A stretch of 64,000 nt of DNA from Aurifilum marmelostoma. Lineage: Eukaryota > Ascomycota > Sordariomycetes > Diaporthales > Cryphonectriaceae. Location of the stretch: the NCBI GenBank assembly GCA_027559495.1, contig JAMXSV010000006.1, positions 1,798,001 through 1,862,000 on the forward strand. Reading direction: 5' to 3'. Position numbers and translations under genes: made by a program. The notes beneath the pieces were generated by a model. It saw only the letters and a program-made list of their open reading frames with translations. It was not told where the DNA came from and did not search any database. Below, piece after piece: positions 22,085-33,275 of the stretch; the first letter of the stretch is position 1, and each line of letters opens with the position of its first letter.

Positions 22085-24073
22085 CCAGGGGCTTATGATG
22101 CCCTGCGGTGTTCTGATGGGCATGGCAACAAGCACAGTCTGGGTTGGGTTGGTCACGTACATAACGCCCTGGCGCGGCGAGGTAATGGTTTTTATTGTTT
22201 GCGCAGCAAGATACCCCAGCGACGTATGATGCGTCCTGTAGAGACTGATTTGTAATGTTGGAATCCACTGGTATGGATGTCTCGCGAATTGCTCTTCAAG
22301 CTTCGATTCTTTGATCTAGGGGTAATCATTACTGTCCAGTGTGTTCTGAGTGAATCCTGGTTCTTAAGACATTGTGGGCACCGCAACTATTCAAAGTGCG
22401 TCGAGGTACTCATCTACACTTCCTGTATGCTTGATTCACGGGCTTCAATACTAAAAGGTCAGTGGGTTATGAGACGGAATACTCATGGTGAATCATGCCT
22501 GAGCATACCTACAGTTGCCATTTCTGGAAAGTTACCACTAGAACATCCCGCAGGCCCGCAGGGCATCAAAATGTCCAAGAAAAGTCAATGATAATCCTGC
22601 TCCACGTCTGAGTCCGATAAGTGAAGACAGTCAAGGTGCGTTGGATCACCGCGTATGGGCCACTTTGTACTATGAAGAAAGAGCTAAATCAGGATTGAAA
22701 TATACTCAATGCCGTTGGTAGCCGAATTGTAAAAGCCGGGGGATCGTTGGACCGTATGAGAACGTTTTAAGTTCATGTAGGTCTGGGTTCCCTTGGGAAA
22801 TTATGAAGGCGTTTAGGGCAGGTAACCCTCTTAGACGTCCCGCAGTCATGCCTGACTACCTTCAGGAATTCCCTGTACAGACAAATTTCAAGACCTTGCG
22901 TAGTAGCTCTCTTGCGTGTTTGAATAAATTGGAAGGAATTATCTTTTATTTCATCACGCGTACTCGAGGCTATTGTGCAAAACTGGGTATTTGAAAATTT
23001 GCCTGGAGCAACTAGGGACTGAAACAGTATGGTGCCCCTAGAACACTCACTGCGTAACCCCCAAACATGCCGTTTGCCGGCCTCAAGCCCACCAGTCTGA
23101 TGCTGGATGAGACCTTGTGAGCTAGGTTTTGAAGGAAGGGTCACGCCAAAGGTAGCGATCCCGTTGGCGGGCTCAAACAGGGTCCCTGTAACTCTAGGCC
23201 CTCCCTCCCCTGTCGTGTTCGAGACGATCTTGCCGCCGCATAACTGGCTCAGTTATCCTGACGCCGCAGATCAAACGTGGCACCGCTGAAGTGCCACTAG
23301 CCGAAACCCGAGAACCCCCCCCCAGTGTCCTCATCCCGAGTTCGAAATGTCGTTGACGCTCATAGGGGCATTCGTCTTAAATTGTGTGGAGATTTTGAGA
23401 GGAGACATGTACATCAATGGGATAGATCGATAGACGTTTAGGATGAACACCGGGATCACAGGTGCCAAATGGTGATGTTTATTCACATTGGTCTTGCTTG
23501 GACACTTACTTTGTAGCATTAATTCACCCGTACAAAAAGACAACCGTGGATTTTGGGCAATCCGAGTCCGGATATTGCAACAGCATTGGAGCGAGCCGAA
23601 CCCCTTTCTCACTTTCAAAACCTGATTCTAACTCGAGCATGACCGATGGCGCCCTTACGACCTAGCCTTTTTTTTTTTACCGGCTGCGACCGTGTGCATA
23701 CGTTCATGGGGTTGATTGATCTGCGCAGGGTTCGATCATCCAAGGGCGGCAAGACTACCAGTGTTGGCCACACATCAAGGCATACAATGAGACCTCAGCT
23801 CGAGCGGCAATACTTAAAGGAAGGCATACTCTTCCCCTCGGTCTTGGTTTGGAGCCTTCACATTCAACCAGATTAAATTCGTTCATTACTGTACAGAGGT
23901 GAGAAATAAAGCAACGCTCCTAATTTTATTTATTTGCCTTTGCCTTGGCAACGGTTTCCCATTCTTCCAAGTACAGATACTGACAGACGCCATCATCCAG
24001 CTGTGCTCATCACATTCACTTCTTCAACTACAATTTCTTGTCCCGGAGACGACTCTTATACCCATAACCCAAA
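22085..24073. other. Gene-poor interval
   Basis: About 2 kb without a supported gene. The segment just before the next start is T-rich with a typical leader (23,920-24,070). A GTTCGA-containing stretch near 23,727 was examined as a tRNA B box and rejected. Confidence 0.55.
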
Positions 24074-24606
24074 ATGAGATTCACCCTCGCCACTGTTCTC
24101 CTCCTTGTCGGCCTCGCTGTTGCCGCGCCGGCTGGCAATGGCCAGCTGAGCTCGCAACAGGATTCTAATGACGCCAGCACTGCGGTCAGCAACCAGGAGG
24201 ACGACAACGTGAACGCCGGCGCCAACAATGGCGCTACTGTATGTTGCACTTTTCTTTTGCACTTTTCAATTGTTATTTTTTTTTATTTTTTAGTTTTCCC
24301 CGTGGGGGTACCTCTCAAGACAGCCTGGGCCTTGCTTGACTGACATGATTCGCTACAGGGTGTCAAGGCTGCCGACGCGGCTGAGGCTGCTATCCTCCTC
24401 GCAAACAACGGTGATGGTATGTCACAAAGCTCTTGATCATGTGCAAGATTTGTGGCAAATACTGACTTGAAATCTCTCTAGCTGGTGCCCAGACGACGGG
24501 TCAGGCGTTTGAGGATGCTGTTCAGGCGATCAAGGACTCTGGGGACCAGAATGAGGTTGCTGTCCTGGAAGGTGCTGGTCTTGATGTCGACAATGTGGGC
24601 AACTAA
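24074..24606 (+). CDS. Small secreted protein, cysteine-free, unknown function
   Basis: Three exons, 24074-24238, 24359-24416 and 24482-24606, give 115 aa. Splice sites are clean: GTATGT/CTACAG and GTATGT/CTCTAG. A strong signal peptide (MRFTLATVLLLVGLAVAAP) would be cut near residue 18. The mature protein is acidic and rich in Ala, Gly, Asn, Asp and Gln, with no cysteine, no KR/KEX2 repeat and no transmembrane helix. A helical segment (VKAADAAEAAILLANNG) and a second one near QAFEDAVQAIKDSG may pack together. I recognise no family. It stands isolated in a gene-poor stretch, a common setting for lineage-specific secreted proteins, but the sequence gives no evidence of function. Confidence 0.75.
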
Positions 24607-25034
24607 GCTACTTATTTTTTATATTCCTTTTATAATCAGATGAAGAAGTCAATGATTCTATGAAGTCATGGTGCACTGTGCACCCACTTTCTCCTCTATG
24701 CATTCTTGTTTCGTGAGAAAAACCATGGCTTGAGTTTTCGTAGGTGGTTTTCGAGTCGCTCTAACGTTGAGTCGCTGTTATTTCTTCACAATGACTTGCA
24801 AGAGTCTGTGCGTAGTCAGTGACCACATGTATACGTTCTCCTATTTCTTTATATGAGAATCAAACGTCTAATGAATGTTTCATCACACGAGATGAAGACT
24901 GCCCCCTTTCGTCTGACAACCCTCTAAGAAAACGACTTAGGGAATGCGGGCCGAGTTTACGAACTTGATCGCACACATGTCTTGCGCAAGGTATAGCTAT
25001 TTTGAAAAGCAAAACAACGTCTAGACCAGAACAT
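24607..25034. other. Intergenic between convergent genes
   Basis: This holds only the 3' flanks of the small secreted protein gene and the nine-exon MFS gene. Confidence 0.55.
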
Positions 25035-27323
25035 CTACATCTTGTACTCCCGCAGCAAAGCTGACAATACAAAAGCTGCCAAGGATGCCAGCAATGACAC
25101 AAGGTGGCTGTACCACAACCCATCGACATATGACGCAACGATAGCGTTCGCGATCTCTCCCTTGGACTCGTAGACATACTCGATACTCGCAACAGCCTTC
25201 TCGATAATCTGTGAAAAGAAGTCAGAAAAAAAGGAAACATTTCGTGCCTGCCATTAATCGATGGCTTACCTCGCTTCGCAGACCAGCATCAAGATGCATC
25301 TGCATCAGCCGACCTTCCAGTGTGGCTCTCAGGCCAGCTTGGGTTGCAGCACTGACCGCTGCCAGGCCCAGAACGCAACCCAATCCATTGGAGAGGTAAA
25401 GTGTTGAGACAGCTGGTCCAACATGGGCTCTATCCACAGAGACTTGTACGGCAATGAAGACGGCACTAAAGACGATACCAGTCGCGAAACCACTGTGCAT
25501 ATGAGCAAAATTGATCAGCAACAACCAATGAACTTTGAGGTGGCTGCACGTGCAAGAAACTTACCCTGGGAAAATATACATCGTCTCCCACCAACTTGTG
25601 TTGCCGTGCCATCTCAGTAAGAGTAGTGTATACGAACAGGCCGATATCAGAGAGGCCAGAGAGATCAGCCACCTATATTTGCCAGTGCTAGATGAGTTCA
25701 AGTGCCTGTTAGCGCGTGGCCTCTCTACTTCGACGTGTCCATGGTTCATTAACTTACTTCCGTATCAAATATCCGGTCATTATACCGCCGATGGCGTTGC
25801 CAATCACAGCTGGGAGCAGGCGCGTTCCGGCAGCAGTATTGCTCATCATCTGAGTTACTTGAAAGTACAGCGGGACAGAGAACATCATCTAGCAATCAAG
25901 AGACTGTCAGCCGATATGGCGAAGGACAATCCAGCTCATCAGGATATCTTACGCCAAGCTGCGCAGCGCACTGCAGGAGCATTATGATGAACGACGCAAC
26001 AGTGTGTCGGTTGCTGAATATATCCAGGGGCAGAAGCGGATTAACAACCCACTTCTTCTCAGCTAGGACGAATAGACCGAGTGAAATCAAGGATCCGACA
26101 AAAGAAATGGAGATCAAGGGGTCTGTCCACTCCAGCTTGCTACCTCCCAACTCCAGAGGAAGCAGCAGGAGGATCAGGAAAGCCGCGAGGAGGAAAGAGC
26201 CCAGGAAATCCACCCTTCGAAGGTTACTGGACTTGGGCTCGTCGAGTCGCTGGCTCGGATGAGTATTCGGCAAGGACATCCAGGCGAGAACCATTGCTAC
26301 CAGGAGTACCGGTGCTTGCACAATGAAGGACCTATGGATGGAGTCAGTCAGGATTCAGAGGCTCGTACCTTAGCCCGATGTACCATGTGGGTAAGGGAAG
26401 ATAATTGAGTACTCACAGGCGCCAGCCGATGACATCGGCAAGCCATCCCCCTAGAGGCCCACCAATACACCGCCCAATAACTCCTATTACGCCGACGTAG
26501 GACCTCCAGGCCGCAACCTCTCGCATTGGGAGGATATCTGTGATGACGAGAGAGACCAGAACGCTGGTACCGGCACTGACGGAGCCCGAGAGGACCCTGC
26601 CAAAAATTGCTGTGGCCATTGAGCCGGCAACGCCGCTGCATTGGTTTTGGTCAGAAGATCGCATATATTTATAGGGTGTGAACGTAAACTCACACAACAA
26701 GGCTGTTAGAACACACAAGATATATCAGCAAGTGTCATCCGGACTCTTCACAACACGTTGAGTAGCAACTTACCATCCCAGCGCAAAAATCAAATACGCC
26801 ACCGTTATAACTGGTTTCCGTCCATATATCTCACTGAGCTGGGCGAACGTCGTTTGCGTCACAGTCGAAGCGAGCATGAAGCCTGTGAACAGCCAGCTCG
26901 AAGACTCGAGTGCCATAAACTCGGAAGAGATGATCGCGTGAGTTGCCAACACGATCGTGGCATCGGCATTGCTGATGAACACCGCTGCGGCCAGCTTGTT
27001 AGAGAAGAATTCTTGCATGGCATATCAGCTTTTCTCGAAGACCAACCTAGAAACAACGGCAAAACAATCCATAGTATGGCTTTGATACTCAAGATCGGCC
27101 TCGTAGGCTCCGCAGATGTAGGCGTGGCGATCAGCGCCTCTTCATCCTGGTTCCTTGAACTCGGGAAACTGTCATTGCTGGAGGCGTCACTCGTGCTGGA
27201 AGGGCGTGAGAGGATCCCATACGAGACGACCGAGTCGGAATGCTTCGTCAATGGAGAGGACTCCGAGGCATCCGGAACACTTTCGGGGCCATCACTTGTC
27301 GTTTCGATAGCTGGATCCGCCAT
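25035..27323 (-). CDS. MFS drug:H+ antiporter-type transporter (VBA-like), nine exons with a 9-base microexon
   Basis: A 14-helix-type MFS transporter of the yeast Vba/azole-resistance branch, either vacuolar basic amino acid uptake or drug export. Exons (minus): 27323-27047, 26984-26774, 26702-26694, 26635-26417, 26331-25953, 25888-25758, 25687-25565, 25492-25270 and 25208-25035. All phases close to give 581 aa. The hydrophilic, Ser-rich N tail (about 80 aa) leads to LPLFLAVFISNADATIVLATH. Motif A appears as AQLSEIYGRKPV, then YLIFALGCLVVGVAGSMATAIFGRVLSG. The central CLVV is encoded by the 9-base exon 3, which is bounded by TAACAG and GTGAGT. Late exons show the family RNTGKYRWL, GFATGIVFSAVFIA and a final IVASYVDGLWYSHLV. 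The substrate is undetermined. It is the first of four minus-strand genes in this region. Confidence 0.87.
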
Positions 27324-28039
27324 TCCGAAGGAGATGATGTATTCAGAACACGGAACTTTACTTTAACATCTATTTAGGCCTGGGAAGGAAGTGATGGCTT
27401 GTGTTTTCAACTTCCTAGAATATTAAAGAAAAATTTAGCATTCGTTCTAGACCTTGAGATTTTCCGCAGGAAACTCCCGGCTGGCCTTCAAACTCAAGCC
27501 CCAGAATAAATGCGCCCGCCGAGGGTGTGAATGGCTGGTTTAGTTCCGGGGGGGAACTTGTGTCTATCTAATCCTCGCACCGCTCGGCCTCGAAAGTCTG
27601 ACTGCATGCCCTCATTTTCGTACCAATCCCCTGGTTTGACCGGTTATCGCTGATGTGACGATTGCGCCATACCGGGCGGGGATCACACACAGCCAAAGAT
27701 GGATCAATCAAGCAGAGTTTCTTCAGCTTGGCGTTCGGAGACGATTCAGTGACTGGAAGTCTTTATTTCCGGCGCAGTGGACTGGTCATAAAACTGGACA
27801 AAATCTGTGCATGAAATAAGCATGGCAACAACAAGATCGATTTGTCTAAAATACAGATAATTCTTCGTTGGGCGCGCACCTCCTTTCCCAAGATTCTCGC
27901 ACGAATTGCTTCCGCAAGACTTGTGTGCACAATACAACAGCGCTAGCGTCGACAAGTAGCACTTGAACTGGGCCAGTTCAGCGACCTGCGAACAAGAGGC
28001 TGAGAAGTGATAGGTGACGAGAGCTCGATCTTCGCCTTT
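27324..28039. other. Intergenic
   Basis: The promoter of the nine-exon MFS gene and the 3' flank of the sulfatase gene. No gene was seen. Confidence 0.55.
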
Positions 28040-30104
28040 CTACACCCACTCGTGCCATGGCATACCCTGTCGGTATACAAATCCGTCCTTCTCAAACTGA
28101 GGCCCTTCAGCGCCGACAATGTATCCCATAGCACAGTGATCATATTCAATCCGTCGTTGCTGAACGTAGAATTGGTCAAATTTGGACGAGAGCGCATCCT
28201 TCAGATTCTCGACGTTGCCCTGGGGGTGCAGGGCGTGCCAGGGCCGCACACAGGTCTGTCCCTTGCATGACTTGAGGACGAACAAAAGCGAGTCAAGCCT
28301 GTCGACGACTTTCTCAACTGGTACCCCGAGAAGTTTAGAGGGTGCGAATGCCTGCTCGTCTTCGTGTAGGAGGTTGTGCATCTGGTACGGGTCGGTCTGG
28401 AACGTTGAAGCGTCAGATATTATATGACTATTCATTGCGAGATCGGCGGGTACAACTCACCGTGAGGTCGTAGAGCTCGTGCTCATTCGTGCACCAAACC
28501 GTGTAAAGCAAATTGTATGAATCGCTGATGACGCGGACGGCCTTGTAAGTATTGTTTATAATCAAATGGTCGTCCACGAAATCCTTGACTCCTTCGAAAG
28601 CCGCGATCCCCCAGTACTCGACAGTGACGTGTTCGTGGCGGGTTAACTGGGCGTCTTTCAGGCCTTCTAAGGTTAAAGGCACAGCTTCCCCATCGAAGGT
28701 AGCCCTCAACGGGGCTCCGGCAAGGCCCAGAATGGTGGGAGCCAGATCGATATGCGTAGTAACGATCTCGCTGACCTCACCCCGGGGGACATTCGGACCA
28801 CGAATGATGAGTGGAACGTTAATGTCCTCCTCGAAACTGCACTCCTTCCCAGGCTGGAGACGGTGTTGGCCGAGATGGTACCCATTGTCGGTGGTGTAAA
28901 AGACATAAGTGTTGTCCAAGAGGTCGTAGGCCGCCAATTTCTGGAAGATCCCATCAACAAGTTCGTCCACAGACTGCAGAGCTCGGAGACGCTCGCGGTA
29001 GAAATGATCAATGAAGTCTACATTGTCTTGTGTAAGTTGTTTCCGCCGCCTGATCCAATCAGCACCGGATGGCTGGTCAGGGTTGAAGTTAGGTACCCGA
29101 GGGACTCGAGCGTCGTTGAAAAGATGTCTGTGGCGCTCTGCTGGGATAGGAGGCGTGATATTGAAAACGCCTATGTCTGAGACGTTGCTCAGATCACCTC
29201 GGTTATCTATTAGATGTAGGTTGGAGTGGGGGGCGACCGGGGCGATACCAAGAAAGAATGGCTTGTTCTGCTTCACGGCATCGTCAAGTAGTCCATAAGA
29301 CTTGGTCGTCAATACGTCAACAGTATGCCGTCCCTCATGACTGACTGGTGGATCTCGATTCCTCTGGTAGGTGGCATTGAGGTAGTCATACGTGTACGGG
29401 TCCAGTAAGAAATCAGACTGGTTCCAGCCAGCTGCGTGAGGGCTGTTGTAGTTGTTGACGGTGTGTGCATTGAAGAGCTTGCCAGTATAATATGTGTTGT
29501 ATCCAGCTGCCTGTAACCAGAGAGGCAGATAATCCTCGTTCAAGCCCTGAGAAAGGAACTTCGGGTACCCTCCTGTTCGCGCAAGTAATATTAATATTTA
29601 AGATTGTATACGATTATCTCCTGCAACAATATAGATAAGGGTCACGTACCGTACGGCGGGTTAACATCGGTAACATTAGTATTGTGAGCCAGCATTCCAG
29701 TCCAGAGCGATACACTGATGTGATAAATCGTCAATATACCGGCTCTTTATGTATAGATGGGCTCTGCCGAACAATGGAGCGGAAATTTTGGTCAAGTAGA
29801 ACAGAGGACATGTTCCCACGTGGACATACCGAGAGGGGCAACAAATTGCCGTAGTGCAAAAGTGCCTCTTGAATGAAGTGCCTTCATTAACAAGGTGCTC
29901 TTGAAGGTACGGCATGTAATCCAGCGAGTCCATGTGGAGATCCTGATCGTCGGTGAGAATAAATACAATGTTGGGCTTTTTACCGCTGGCCGGCTCGGCA
30001 GACGGTCCTATGAGAACATGTTGCCCATTGGACTTTGGGTCAAATCCAGCGGCAACAACTGCGCTGAAAAGCAGAGAAGCAACAATCCCAGCTTGAGAAT
30101 GCAT
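28040..30104 (-). CDS. Sulfatase (arylsulfatase type), secreted
   Basis: Hydrolyses sulfate esters using a formylglycine made from an active-site Cys. Exons (minus): 30104-29830, 29714-29650, 29572-28461 and 28396-28040, giving 602 aa. I chose the ATG at 30104 because it opens a signal peptide (IVASLLFSAVVAAG) and has A at -3; an in-frame ATG at 30164 would add 20 residues. Metal ligands sit in ILTDDQD (Asp52, Asp53). The sulfatase signature CCPSR (residues 88-92) starts with the Cys to be oxidised; its Arg codon is split by intron 1. Further landmarks are YYTGKLFN, FFLGIAPVAPHS (His), the substrate/metal segment YVFYTTDNGYHLGQHRL and a Cys-containing C-terminal domain. It probably recovers sulfate from aromatic or carbohydrate sulfates outside the cell. 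The substrate is not determined. Confidence 0.9.
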
Positions 30105-30894
30105 TCTGCTGTGTTGATGATAGCGTAGACTTGGGACGGTGTTTCTCCGAGACTTCGCATCCATTGAGTTGAATATTGGCTAGAACAATATATCATTCTA
30201 TAACAGGGCGCAATTCCCCATTCAGCAGAAGAGCGATAGCCGGCGACGGCGATGGCGCCATCTATGGGATCATGACAACAATTGCGGAGACTGTTTGAAC
30301 CCGAACTGTGACCTGAGATATTGTATCCACATTGACCAAGACGTTATTACCTTTGTACTACGCAGACAGGCTTGCCTCTGTGGTCTCGTCCGCTTTTGGA
30401 TAATTCGAATGTCAACATGCGGCCCTACTCATTGATTATCGTCTGGTCAACCACATCTAGGGTTCCCCACCCATATTATATATCCCGCAGTGACGATCAG
30501 AGCAGATGCTACTCTTGACTTCACCTTGATAAGGACGGAACACTTCATCTGCAATAGGCGGTTTCCAATAGCACAATGGTTGAATCAAGAATGCAGGTAA
30601 TTTGCCAGTGACCGGCCAGTGATTTTGCAGCCAGCGTCTGTACTTTGTAGTCCCAATGAAACCCGCAATTCGACATCTTTTGTGTGCGGTTTTCAAATCA
30701 CGAGCTTGATTGGAGTGCTATATAATGCGAAGAGCATGTATTGATCCCTGCAGTTACTAATTACCAGAGAGAGCGAGGTTTCAAGAGACAGAAAAGACAG
30801 GAAGCGCTGATCTCAGATTATCTTGATTGGCCCCTCTTGTTTGCTGGTAATTAATGAGAAGTGCGGACCAGGGTTCTTGAATGATTGATCAATT
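30105..30894. other. Intergenic
   Basis: The sulfatase promoter and the 3' flank of the flavin oxidoreductase gene. A CTAGGGTTCCC segment lies near 30460. No gene was seen. Confidence 0.55.
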
Positions 30895-32219
30895 CTACAA
30901 CCCTTCAGCGAACGGCCAGTCATTGTACGCTTCACCAATATCATCCAGATTCGGAGTATAATAGACCTTGGCTCCGCGGTCGTTGGTAGCAAATGGCAGA
31001 CCGTGTCTAATCCGAGTCATAAGATCCTAATCACAACGTTGTTTACCAGCCACTAAATCAGCCATGTTCATCAAGGTCCAGCTTCCTTGAGTCTAACACG
31101 GTCACTTACCGGGTTGAAGATGAAAGGTCGTCCAAGTTGCACGAGGTCAAGCTTCCCATCCTGCATCAAGAGTGAGGCCTCCTCGATTTCATATTCGCAC
31201 GACACTGTAAGCGCAGTGCGACTCCCAGCATGCTTGACCATGGGTCCGAACTGATGCAGCGGCTCCCAGCCCGGTGGGAGCAGCATGTTTGCTGGCCGAG
31301 GGTCCCTGGGTCTAAGTTTCTCCTTGTCACTTCCGCGGCGGTTGACGTGAATGTAAGCGAGATCTCGAGCCATGAGCTCTCGGAGCAGATACCCGTAAGT
31401 CTCGGATAGCTCATCATAAGACTGAGTAGAATTGGCCCAGTCGTCACTCGGGCTCAGTTTGATGCCAATACGCCGCGGAGATCCCCAGGTTTTGATGATG
31501 GCATCTAAGACCTCAAGCCCAAATCGACAACGATTCTGAACAGGGTGGTAGGAATACTCGTCGCTGCGATTGTTGTAAAATCTCAGGTGTTGGGAAGAGC
31601 CAAAATTTAGTAAAGCTATAATATACAATTCTTAATTTCATTGCAGGGTACTCACTCGATCATGAAATGATGAATCAAATATGACCTACTAAATGTCAGT
31701 CTACTCCTCTCATGTTTAATCATCGCCCTAGTGCATTGAGTTTTTGGCCACCTACCCGCCTGCCAGCAGCTCGATACCATCAAAGCCGGCCTGCTTAGCC
31801 AGTCTTACAGAATTCGTATACTGTCCAACAATGTCCTCAAGCCGGTCGAACTCGGCCACATTCCCAGTGCTAGGCGCGTTTCCAGGACTACCAGAGGGGC
31901 CGGCATGCCATGGCTGGAAGAAGATGCTGCCCCCCTCGCGGTGCACGGCGTCCGTCACCTTGCGCCACGCCTCGGCGTGGTCCTCGCGAAACATGACAGG
32001 AGCATGTGTCATGACGGTGCTGTTGGGCCCCACGAAGGTGCCCTCTGCGATGATCAGGCCGACGCCGTCTTTGGCCCGGGTCGCATAGTGCTCAATGACG
32101 GCTGGCCCAGGCTTTTCGTCATCCACGCAGCGACACCGTGTCATTGAAGCCATCACGACGCGATTGCGAAGCTGGAGGTCGTCTCCGATTCTTACGGGCG
32201 CGAGAAGGAGCTTTTCCAT
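30895..32219 (-). CDS. NADH:flavin oxidoreductase, Old Yellow Enzyme family, with altered active-site motif
   Basis: An FMN-binding TIM barrel that reduces activated alkenes. Exons (minus): 32219-31756, 31688-31656 (33 bases), 31581-31110 and 31026-30895, giving 366 aa. Family marks are LLLAPVRIGDDLQLRNRVVMASMTR at the N terminus, GLIIAEGT, QPWHAGPSG, NNRSDEY after the fourth strand, IGIKLSPSDD and LVQLGRPFIFNP with the phosphate-binding end. It terminates DDIGEAYNDWPFAEGL, typical of the fungal OYE C terminus. The usual substrate-binding pair His-x-x-Asn/His (as in the IHGANGYL type) is not present; the aligned stretch reads ELLAGGRSYL. The start at 32219 was preferred over an in-frame ATG 31 codons upstream because the family begins close to the LLLAPVRIG segment. 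Its substrate range may differ from typical OYEs. Confidence 0.87.
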
Positions 32220-33275
32220 TGTTGATACTAGATAGTGAGAGAGAGAGTGTGTGTGTAGCTTGTGCACCGGGTTTAGGTAGCTACAGGACCGGAGTCTCAC
32301 AATGGACAACAAGGCTCTATTTATAAGTAGCCATCATTCTGTAGCAATCTTATCTGGACCACATGGCGTTGTGCCATATTCATGAGCATACTCCTCATCA
32401 CTCTCGCAATGTTGTAGGCTCATAAGGGAATTTGCAACCTACTGGGCTCGGACAAGTAATGTTTTCCATGCTGATTGATCATCTTCCATAGTCAAGTGAG
32501 TAGACATTCTTGGACCTGGTCCGCGTACCGAGACAGTCCATCTGCTGAAGCTACTAATATTGCGTCTTGATAACCCTTCTGTTTGGGTCGCCTCGCTGAC
32601 AGCCTGATACGGTCAAGGACCTCGGAGCGATGTTGGACCGTCCATGATAAATCAGGACAACACGTCGCAACTATGCTAATACCAAATATTCAATGTGACC
32701 CTGACATTGAAAATCCCCTTAACGCCAGGGATTCAGCCTTTTGCTTAACACCGATGTATTGCTAAGAAAGTAGACAAGCTTCTAGACCCCCGCATAGCAG
32801 TCAACGTTTGACTCCAATGACGATCTTGACGTTTGCTTGACATCCTGACTATCTTAGGGTGAGACTCTTGCGATTAGCTTAGGACTGATCATCTATTGTG
32901 AAATATCATGTCGTAATAGTAGTACCCGATTTCTTTCCTAAGGTCTCAGGATGGACAGGTTCTTGGGCAGAGACGAATAGATCGTGGGGAAGGTGAGCAA
33001 TTTGTGTTCATCACATATTGTCACACGTTTCTAGTTAGCTTTCATGCTCAAGATCTCTTTACGACAGTCCGTGCTAGGCTGATATTTGGATAGAATATTT
33101 GGGCACAAGGCCTGAATATACGCAGCGTCTTGTCTCTATGTCTGATGATACGAAAAGCAGCACCTACCTAGGGTACACGAGGTGTTTACTTCTAATTTAT
33201 TAAGTCTTCACTTCTTCCTCATCATCGTTCCTGAAATACACTTTCCCAGAGCGTACCCTGCCACACAAGAACACC
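32220..33275. other. Intergenic
   Basis: About 1 kb with the promoter of the flavin oxidoreductase gene and the 3' flank of the VOC-domain gene. There is a short GA/GT simple repeat at 32231-32257. No gene was found. Confidence 0.55.

Noticed and set aside
23715..23745. tRNA-like B box (GGGTTCGATCA)
   Set aside because: No matching acceptor stem, A box or anticodon arm at the right distance.
32856..32866. Single TTAGGG unit upstream of the OYE gene
   Set aside because: One unit is expected by chance; only double units were listed.
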